Source: Candidatus Methanomethylicia archaeon (GTDB lineage Archaea; Thermoproteota; Methanomethylicia; CALHIW01). Taken from it: a stretch of DNA of 5,002 nt. Made by a program: the position numbers and the translations under genes. The stretch spans positions 1 to 5,002 of the forward strand of contig CALHIW010000005.1 in the NCBI GenBank assembly GCA_938030905.1, read 5' to 3'. Shown piece after piece: positions 4,792-5,002 of this stretch; the first letter of the stretch is position 1; each line of letters begins with the position of its first letter. The notes below the pieces were generated by a model, which did not search any database, was not told the DNA's origin, and saw only the letters and a program-made list of their open reading frames with translations.

Positions 4792-5002
4792 TACAGCAAA
4801 ACAGTAGTTTATATTGTTCTTTCAAGCCTGTTCATAATGTTTAACAGTTCAGTAGTCTAACTATATTCTAGACTTAGCCTCTAATCCCTTAATAATTATT
4901 CAAGTTAATCACCAACCTTAATCAGGAAACACATAGTAAACTCAATAAATCAAAGCCTCCAACAACCTCACTAAATCTACACCAACCATCCCCACTAAAC
5001 CA
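4792..5002. other. Gene-free spacer, strongly C/A-rich at its right end
   Basis: No gene or RNA is visible. From about 4861 the plus strand has about 42 C to 7 G by hand count. This is the same unusual composition as positions 1-240. Both regions contain TAGCCTCTA (4-12 and 4875-4883), but I see no longer alignment between them. Confidence 0.5.

Noticed and set aside
1..5002. CRISPR array, tRNA or rRNA, circadian clock cluster
   Set aside because: There are no regularly spaced repeats, no T-loop or acceptor pattern, no rRNA-like sequence and no KaiA or KaiB. The single-domain KaiC-like protein alone does not indicate a clock.

Overview
The window looks like chromosomal DNA of a low-GC thermophilic archaeon, most likely Thermoproteota (Crenarchaeota). 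The evidence is three archaeal-type proteins (a crenarchaeal-style Trm112, a Trm5/Taw2-family tRNA methyltransferase and a single-domain KaiC-like ATPase), TATA boxes placed for leaderless transcription, AGA/AGG-rich arginine codons and long AT-rich spacers. I cannot name the genus from the sequence.

Layout, left to right. Positions 1-240 are a strongly C/A-rich spacer. Positions 273-647 (minus) encode a Trm112-family zinc protein with its own promoter at about 671-680. Positions 681-1168 are a T-rich spacer with no gene I can support. Positions 1169-2159 hold a complete but dead insertion sequence: imperfect terminal inverted repeats (1177-1197 and 2130-2151), a near-perfect 8-bp target duplication (1169-1176 and 2152-2159), and one plus-strand DDE transposase broken by many frameshifts and stops. 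Positions 2160-2444 are a spacer with a short His/Asp-rich open stretch. Positions 2445-4090 (minus) are a two-gene operon, a KaiC-like ATPase followed 14 bp later by a Trm5-family methyltransferase. From 4091 to the end there is no intact gene. That stretch holds a 44-codon ORF, a probable remnant of an unidentified protein gene (4550-4788, minus), short repeats and a second C/A-rich spacer.

All intact genes are on the minus strand. Two of the three belong to tRNA/translation-factor modification: a G37-type tRNA methyltransferase, and Trm112, the zinc-protein activator of several methyltransferases. The KaiC-like ATPase is transcribed with the methyltransferase, and this pairing is the most interesting functional association here. 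The operon has a leaderless first gene and a Shine-Dalgarno-led second gene. The rest of the window is accessory or decaying DNA around a long-dead transposon. I see no CRISPR array, tRNA, rRNA or evident defence system.
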